Assembly: GCA_905221615.1 (NCBI GenBank)
Contig: CAJNDT010000306.1
Span: 92,001 to 156,000, forward strand
DNA length: 64,000 nucleotides
Direction: 5' to 3'
From: Symbiodinium sp. CCMP2592
Lineage: Eukaryota; Sar; Dinophyceae; Suessiales; Symbiodiniaceae
Position numbers and translations under genes: made by a program
The notes under the pieces: model-generated
What the model was told of the DNA's origin: nothing
What the model saw: only the letters and a program-made list of their open reading frames with translations
Database searches by the model: none
Part shown: positions 58,499 through 64,000 of the stretch, one piece after another
How the letters are laid out: every line of letters begins with the position of its first letter
How positions within the stretch are numbered: position 1 is the first letter of the stretch

Positions 58499-58590
58499 AG
58501 TAAACACCTAGCCCCTAATATTAAACGTGGGGGGGCCCCCCCCCTAAATAAAAACTCGGACATGTTTTTAATATTAGGGGGTGGTTGTTA
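58499..58590. repeat. short palindromic element with TAATATTA arms
   Basis: cccctaatattaaa (58511-58524) pairs with tttaatattagggg (58567-58580), flanking a G7C9 run. The same ttttaatattaggggg string recurs at 61293-61309. Confidence 0.7.
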
Positions 58591-58647
58591 TCTCACATCC
58601 TGGTTATACCTAGTTTTACCCCACCCATGAACCCAGAGACTCCAAAA

Positions 58648-58770
58648 CTACACTGCACCACTGCCAAGTACTGCACTACTGGTCATTACTGCACCACCTG
58701 CACTAGTGCAGTACTTGGCAGTAGTGCAGTGATGACCAGTAGTGCAGTAATTGGCAGTAATGCAGCAATT
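58648..58770. repeat. large hairpin made from minisatellite units
   Basis: ccactgccaagtactgcact followed by actggtcattactgcac forms the left arm; the right arm starts agtgcagtacttggcagtag and continues to gatgaccagt. The arms are nearly perfect over about 40 bp. A second copy lies at 59730-59840. Confidence 0.75.
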
Positions 58771-58807
58771 GGCAGTAGTGCAGCAATTGGCAGTAGTGCA
58801 ATAGTGA

Positions 58808-59080
58808 CCAGTAGTGCAACACTTCCACAACACTTCCACAACACTTCCACAACTTCCACAACACTTCCGCAACACTTCCACAACACTTCCACAACACGTC
58901 CACAACACTTCCACAACACTTCCGCAATACCTCCACAACACCTCCACAACACTTCCACAACACTTCCACAATACCTCCACAACACCTCCACAACACTTCC
59001 ACAACACTTCCACAACACGTCCACAACACCTCCACAACACCTCCACAACACTTCCACAACACTTCCACAACACCTCCACA
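58808..59080. repeat. 12-bp minisatellite (CTTCCACAACAC)n, block 1
   Basis: About 23 units of cttccacaacac with cctcc/cgtcc/ttccgc variants. Because 12 is a multiple of three it stays open in every frame, giving false open frames. Confidence 0.9.
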
Positions 59081-59269
59081 GCAATTAGCAGTAGTGCAGT
59101 AATTGGTAGTACAGCAATATGCAGTAGTGCAGTAATTGGCAGTAGTGCAGTAATGACCAGTAATGCAGTGATTGGCAGTAGTGCAGCAATTGGCAGTACT
59201 CTCGACGCAGGGTGCCCAGAGCTTTTGGTCACCCCAAAATCTCGATTCCGGGTGGGGAAAGGGCCCAAA

Positions 59270-59346
59270 CGACACCTCTTGGGATTGCACCAGGGGCCTT
59301 TTCCCTACCTCTCATGCAGAGCTTCCGCCTGCCCATTAGGCTATGG
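59270..59346 (-). repeat. tRNA-like (SINE head) copy 1
   Basis: On the minus strand TAGCCTAATGGGCAGGC forms an A-box with a four-pair D-stem (GCCT/AGGC), and GGTGCAATCCC is a degraded B-box. The flanks (body ending in gcgtcgagagtactgcc) are shared with copies 2 and 3. Anticodon arm does not fold well, so it is not a functional tRNA. Confidence 0.45.
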
Positions 59347-59544
59347 AAGGATAGTTCTTATGAAAGGCGGCCATCCAATCTGGAGTTTTGAAGAAACTCC
59401 AGGCGCCGTCATTTGGTGCAGTAATTGGCAGCAATGCAGCAATTGGCAGTAGTGCAGCAATTGGCAGTACTCTCGACGCAGGGTGCCCAGAGCTTTTGGT
59501 CAGCCCAAAATCTCGATTCCGGGTGGGGAAAGGGCCCAAACGAC

Positions 59545-59616
59545 ACCCCTTGGGATTGGACCAGGGGCCTTTTCCCTACCTCTCATGCAAAGCTTCCGCC
59601 TGCCCATTAGGCTATG
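59545..59616 (-). repeat. tRNA-like (SINE head) copy 2
   Basis: Nearly identical to copy 1 including about 100 bp on each side; B-box reads GGTCCAATCCC. Copies 1 and 2 with flanks form a large duplication (59190-59420 and 59460-59690). Confidence 0.45.
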
Positions 59617-59904
59617 GAAAGCTAGTTCTGATGAAAGGCGGCCATCCAATCTGGAGTTTTGAAGAAACTCCAGGCGTCATTTGGGCAGTAATTGGCAGTA
59701 GTGCAGTAATGACCAGTCCTGGTCATTGCTGCACTACTGCCAATGAGTGCACTACTGCCAATTACTGCACTACTGGTCATTACTGCACTACCTGCACAAG
59801 TGCAGTACTTGGCAGTAGTGCAGTGATGACCAGTAGTGCAGTAAATGGCAGTAATGCAGCAATTGGCAGTAGTGCAGCAATTGGCAGTGGTGCAATAATG
59901 ACCA

Positions 59905-60065
59905 GTAGTGCAACACTTCCACAACACTTCCACAACTTCCACAACACCTCCGCAACACTTCCACAACACTTCCACAACACTTCCACAACACTTCCACAAC
60001 ACGTCCACAACACTTCCACAACACTTCCACAACACTTCCACAACACTTCCACAACACCTCCACAG
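59905..60065. repeat. 12-bp minisatellite (CTTCCACAACAC)n, block 2
   Basis: A second array of the same unit as 58808-59080, shorter and embedded in the same order of neighbours, showing the whole cassette was duplicated. Confidence 0.9.
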
Positions 60066-60074
60066 CAATTAGCA

Positions 60075-60690
60075 GTAGTGCAGTAATTGGTAGTACAGCC
60101 ATTGGCAGTAGTGCAGTAATTGGCAGTGCAGTACTTGGCAGGAGTGCAGTGATGACCAGTAGTGCAGTAATTGGCACTAATTCAGCAATTGGCAGTAGTG
60201 CAGCAATGACCAGTAGTGCAGTAATTGGCAGTAGCGCACTAGTTGGCAGTAATGCAGTAATGACCAGTATTGCAGTCATTGGCCGTAGTGCAGCAATTGG
60301 CAGTAGTGCAGTGATGACCAGTAGTGCAGTAATTGGCAGTAGTGCAGTAATGACCAGTAATGCAGTAATTGGCAGTAGTGCAGCAAATGGCAGTAGTGCA
60401 GCAATTGGCAGTAGTGCAGTGATGACCAGTAGTGCAGTAATTGGCAGTAGCGCAGTAATGACCAGTAGTGCAGTAATTGGCAGTAGTGCAGTATTGACTA
60501 GTAGTGCGGTAATTGGCAGTAGTGCAGCAATTGGCAGCAGTGTGGTAATTGGCAGTAGTGCACTAATTGGCAGTAGTGCAGCAATTACCAGTAGTGCAAT
60601 ACTTGGCAGGAGTGCAGTGAAGACCAGTAGTGCAGTAATTGGCAGTAATGCAGCAATTGGCAGTAGTGCAGCAATTGGCAGTACTCTCGA
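60075..60690. repeat. 18-bp minisatellite (CAGTAGTGCAGTAATTGG)n
   Basis: About 33 units of cagtagtgcagtaattgg and the variant cagtagtgcagtaatgac alternate over 600 bp. The same units also fill 58735-58810, 59088-59195 and 59680-59900. Confidence 0.9.
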
Positions 60691-60756
60691 CGCAGGGTGC
60701 CCAGAGCTTTTGGTCACCCCAAAATCTCGATTCCGGGTGGGGAAAGGGCCCAAACG

Positions 60757-60831
60757 ACACCCCTGGGGATTGAACCAGGGGCCTTTTCCCTGCCTCACAC
60801 GCAAAGCCTCCGCCTGCCCATTAGGCTACAG
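60757..60831 (-). repeat. tRNA-like (SINE head) copy 3, best conserved
   Basis: A-box TAGCCTAATGGGCAGGC and a near-consensus B-box GGTTCAATCCC, about 40 bases apart as in tRNA genes. The T-arm pairs CCCCTGG with CCAGGGG. The downstream body (tcgtttgggccctttccccac) is shared with copies 1 and 2 and ends at the 18-bp minisatellite, which could be the SINE tail. Confidence 0.55.
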
Positions 60832-60902
60832 AGAGGCAGGCGATCCTCGAAGGCTGCTTTTCGGTAGCCAGACAGCCAGTCAAGGTCGCTGCACGTGCCT
60901 TA

Positions 60903-61225
60903 AAGCCCTACACCCTGAAGCCCTAAAACCCTAAACCCTTAAACCGAAACCCTGAAGCCCTAAAACCTTTTCTGAGTCTTAGGCAGACAGAAAGACTTGC
61001 AGAAACAGACAGGCAGGCAGCCGATCTTTGCTGCTGTTTGGCAGTATGAACAGCGAGGCAGGCTAGGCAAGCCATGTTCGCAAAAGACAGCTGCAGCAGA
61101 CAGAACGCAGCAGCCGAAAACAGAGAGCCGACCCTTCAAAGGAGCACCCTAAACCCTAAACCCCACTTAAACCTTGAGGGTTTAGGGTTTAGTGACCCCT
61201 AAACCCCAAACCTTAAAACCCTAGA
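60903..61225 (-). repeat. telomere-like CCCTAAA variants with a 15-bp hairpin
   Basis: Degenerate ccctaaa/ccctgaag units at 60903-60970 and 61146-61225. At 61150-61193 the arms ctaaaccctaaaccc and gggtttagggtttag are perfect inverted repeats around a loop of 14 or so bases. Confidence 0.65.
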
Positions 61226-61333
61226 CCCACCCCCTAATCCAAAATGGGTTTTAAAGGGCGGGGGTATTTTTTGGGGGGTCCGGGAAAAAGTATTTTTAAT
61301 ATTAGGGGGTTGTTTACTATTAGGGGGAAGCGA

Positions 61334-61334
61334 T

Positions 61335-61383
<49 letters not shown>

Positions 61384-61384
61384 G
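61334..61384. repeat. (TAC)n tract at the right end of the composite
   Basis: About 16 perfect TAC units followed by gtagtactgtactattgtac. It is the inverted counterpart of the (TAG)n at 58430-58473. Confidence 0.9.
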
Positions 61385-61439
61385 TAGTACTGTACTATTG
61401 TACTGCTGGCACTAGTACTAATACTCGAACGGGTATTGG

Positions 61440-64000
61440 CACTGGCACTGGCCCCAGTACTAGGGTCCGGTTGGCACTTTGCCCGGGATTCTTCTGCTAG
61501 TTTGCGCAGAAAGTGGTGGTGGTACGCCGGAGGGGGACCGACGATGTCAGGTGCGAGATTCAAATCACGACATGCCGAACAAGAAACCATGTGATGTGTG
61601 CTGAAATTGGCACAACGTCCCTGCTCTCTCCTGGCCATCCAGTTTCATGTGAACCAAGTGCATCGCCAAGGCATACTCCGCCAGGGTCAAAAAGCCATCC
61701 TCTGCCGTGTCATTGACAGTCCCACACGCGACCAATCACAGATGCGTGATAAGTGATAAGTTATTGTGAAGAGTCTGCTGGCACTGAGAGCAAAAACTGG
61801 AGACAGCAATGTCGCAGCAAGATGTAGTGTGGGCCGGGGCCGGCCTTGTCCACGTCTGCGAGGGACCAAATGCGGTGCAGCACGTTCGAGGGCAGGTGGC
61901 TCTGTCAGGTCAGGTCAGGTCACGGCTCTCCGAAGCCTCTCTCACCGGCGGCGCCTCCACCATCTTCTGCTTGGCCTGCTGGGCATTGATCTTCCCGTCC
62001 ACGGGATGCAGTCCATCGAAGTCAGCCTGACACCAGCGGCACGACGCCAAATGTTCATCAACCTCCAGTTCTAGACGATTCTACATATCCGCACTCCAAG
62101 ACGTTGGGCGAAAGGCGAGATGTTAGTAATCCAAGATACAACCGCAAGTGAGTGTCGACGGAATCCGACACCTTGTATCTTGGGCTAGCACGGTTTCAAA
62201 CATTGCCGTAGTGAATTGTGCTCAGTCCGCGAATTTAGTGTAACTTTGCGCTGCCGACTTTGTTGTGCAAGCAAGCCATTGGACAGTTGGAATGGAAGTG
62301 CTAGGTTCAGTAACACGCTCACCACCGGTTTGCGCAGCCTGCCTGGAACTGCTCAACTGTGGGCGGTCGTTGCCACTGGCCCTGACCAGCTTGTGGGCCA
62401 AGTGCTGGTCTGTTGGCAGTGCGAACACTCTGCGAACCTTGTACACTGACTGCTCGGTATTGCCCTCCACTTTCATCACAGCGAAAGGGGAGGCCATGCC
62501 AACAATCTGATCAAGGACCAGCACCACCGTGGCACATGTGTGTGGGCTTGAGTCCGCATACCACCCAGTCTCCTGGGCCACGGCTGCTTCCTCAATGCCG
62601 TACCGAACCTGCTCCTGCGCCGATGCGGAGATACGCACTGAGATCATCTCAAGCCCAAATGCCAAAAGGCCCAGAAACGAGTCGACAAGCGCTTTGCTGA
62701 AACGTCAGTGGACCGCCTCCATGAAGTCAGACAAACCTGACTATATACTCCTTTCATGAAAAATAAATCGTGCCCGGCAAGCGTCCTCAGGAATCAATTG
62801 CAGCAGCTTTGGCAAGTCCACGGCGAGCAGGGCCTCCACTGCCTGGGGGGGTAGAACGCGCTGCCTCCCTAGGGGTTGCAGACGGCCTCCTGTAGCTGCG
62901 CCTGCAGCTTCTCCGGATCAACTGGCTTGAACGTGCAGAAATCCATCGGGGTGAGGATTTGCTGCAGAGCAAGTCAAGCTGCTTCAGCCGAGCGCATCAC
63001 TGGGACAAAGATACAAGGACTATAACATGATCCGACCTGCATCATTCGAGGATCTGGGAAGTCGCCCAAGGGAATGCCCTTTTGCACAGAGATCTGCAGG
63101 CAGGAGGTAAGAACGCTGTAACATGCTTTGCAGATCTTTGCAGCGCACGCTCGTCCATGCTCTCGTTGGTCACCAGTATGGACAACAAATACAAAGCCCC
63201 TACCAACACTGGTTAGCTTGGCTTGGCTATTGATCGCCGCTTACCCAAGTTTTCAAGCCTGCCGTCTCCAGGGTTTGCTACTTCCACAGCCAACTGGCCA
63301 AAAGGAACACGCAGCTGCACTCGGAAGTGTCTGTGATGCTGCCACTTCAATTCCTACCTACGGAACACGCCGACATCGACTCGCGCTCACCTCGGAGACA
63401 TACAAGTAGCACATGAAAGGCGCAGAATCATCCGAACTGTGTTTCCACCGGACAGCTTGCCGTGCTTGCAGCAACACTCGCTGGGGAAGGAGAGGCAGCA
63501 AGCCCGACTCACAGTCTTCTCTTTGGGTGTTCGGAATACAAAGAAGCGAGTCCATGCGCTTGGTGGCCTGCAGTGTGAAGCTCTGGCATCGCACGGAACA
63601 CATCAAGCACTAGGCAGCCAGAAACGGAGACAGTGATAGTGTGCATCTCTTCTTTCTCCTCTTTGATAGACCCTTGGTGCTGGTTTCATCCATCTTCCAT
63701 CTCCCAAAAAGCACGTTTGCTTGAAGTGGAAGAAAACACGAAGCTCCATAGCTCCCAAACACAAAAAAAGGAAACTACAGAGAACGGCCAACAACGAAAG
63801 CAGATCTGCCGATACGGCCTCCTGATAGATGCTTGGCAACTCTTGTATCATCCTTTCCTGTTCTTTTGCGTGTCCAAAAAATGTCGGCATCCTCTTGTAG
63901 AAATAGTCCTGGGATAAATGACGAGGGAAAACCGGGTCGCACAAAACGTCAATGTAAATGTGCTGAGTCAGCGTCCAGCAGCAGCGCGTGAACTTTTGCC
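61440..64000 (-). CDS. EHD-family membrane-remodelling ATPase, 3' part (N-terminus beyond window)
   Basis: Eight collinear minus-strand exons match the helical and EH regions of EHD (Eps15-homology domain) proteins, dynamin-related ATPases of endocytic recycling. Exons: 63908-63819 (KRMPTFFGHAKEQERMIQEL), 63093-63037 (GIPLGDFPDPRMMQ), 62961-62887 (MDFCTFKPVDPEKLQAQLQ), 62842-62780 (ALLAVDLPKLLQLIPED), 62026-61955 (FDGLHPVDGKINAQQAKQKM), 61901-61845 (HLPSNVLHRIWSLADVDK), 61699-61629 (DGFLTLAEYALAMHLVHMKL, the EF-hand-like loop) and about 61560-61450 (PDIVGPPPAYHHHFL). The two EH exons end GAG|GC and AAG|GC, i.e. GC-AG introns; others end AG|GT. The nucleotide-binding half must lie right of 64000. 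The EH domain is C-terminal as in animal EHDs, whereas plant EHDs carry it at the N-terminus. The intron between 62887 and 62842 would be only about 45 bases. The stop is not located. Confidence 0.8.

Larger units (their letters stand above)
58430..61384. repeat. 2.95-kb composite with inverted ends
   Basis: The left edge is (TAG)n followed by agtaaacacctagcccctaa and tattaaa; the right edge, reverse-complemented, is (GTA)n, then a short spacer, then agtaaacaaccccctaa and tattaaa. So the unit has inverted terminal repeats that include the microsatellites. Inside are two minisatellite types, three tRNA-like copies and a telomere-like tract. No transposase is visible. It could be a non-autonomous DNA element that collected satellites, or a satellite block formed by strand-switching. 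Confidence 0.5.

Noticed and set aside
58640-60700. CRISPR-like look of regularly spaced repeats.
   Set aside because: Units are directly tandem with no unique spacers, and the context is eukaryotic; they are minisatellites.
60757-60831. Functional tRNA gene (the plus strand contains gcctcacacgc, reminiscent of a tRNA-Val anticodon arm).
   Set aside because: A- and B-boxes lie on the opposite strand, the anticodon arm does not pair there and there is no acceptor stem; a SINE head is more likely.
58585-60934. Open frames of 130-338 codons through the minisatellites on both strands.
   Set aside because: The 12- and 18-bp units are multiples of three without stops, so they stay open by chance; no start context or domain.
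62222-62665. A 147-codon minus-strand open frame between EHD exons.
   Set aside because: It does not resemble any part of EHD proteins, has a long plus-strand counterpart over the same bases and is best placed in an intron; kept as a small doubt.

Overview
The window looks like nuclear DNA of a dinoflagellate alga, possibly Symbiodiniaceae or a relative; the species is an inference. The grounds are: genes broken into short exons in a GC-balanced, repeat-rich sequence; introns with non-canonical GC (and perhaps GA) donors; every host gene I can recognise lying on the minus strand, as in dinoflagellate unidirectional gene blocks; a plastid protein with a bipartite or tripartite targeting presequence; dinoflagellate-type Gag/Pol relics; and TTTAGGG-like telomeric tracts. 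No bacterial-style operons, CRISPR arrays or rRNA genes are visible. Because genes are split, single open frames are mostly fragments, and most long open frames are shadows. Functions below come from reading motifs by eye; no search was run.

Layout from left to right. 1-16 kb is largely gene-free, with decayed retroelement pieces at 4.6, 6.3-7.5 (Copia-like Pol, plus strand) and 7.4-9.1 kb (Gag, minus strand). 16.0-18.6 kb holds a three-exon proline racemase superfamily gene. 19.3-20.2 kb is an unidentified multi-exon gene. 21.3-23.6 kb is a repeat block: homopolymer mini-elements, degenerate telomere-like repeats, a 56-bp tandem repeat and palindromic repeats. 24.8-31.4 kb carries scattered minus-strand exons, including a polyketide-synthase-type dehydratase signature and an upstream TPR array. 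A roughly 410-bp (GT)n tract lies at 32.1 kb.

35.1-45.0 kb is probably one plastid gene (TLP18.3/Psb32-like, TPM domain). A 7.9-kb Penelope-like retroelement with direct terminal repeats, a GIY-YIG-like region and a reverse transcriptase sits between its exons. 47.2-58.4 kb is an 11.2-kb unit bounded by strongly diverged LTR-like direct repeats (TG...CA ends, initiator-tRNA-like primer site, G-tract). It encodes a coiled-coil protein, a dinoflagellate-type Gag, a Cys-rich protein of unknown role and a KptA/Tpt1-like domain, but I see no reverse transcriptase or integrase. 58.4-61.4 kb is a composite with inverted ends built from minisatellites, three tRNA-like SINE copies and telomere-like repeats. 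61.4-64.0 kb is the 3' part of an EHD-family membrane-remodelling ATPase gene that runs off the right edge.

The most unusual features are the reverse-transcriptase-less LTR unit with its KptA-like cargo, the Penelope-like element inside a plastid gene, and the repeat composite with telomere-like hairpins.
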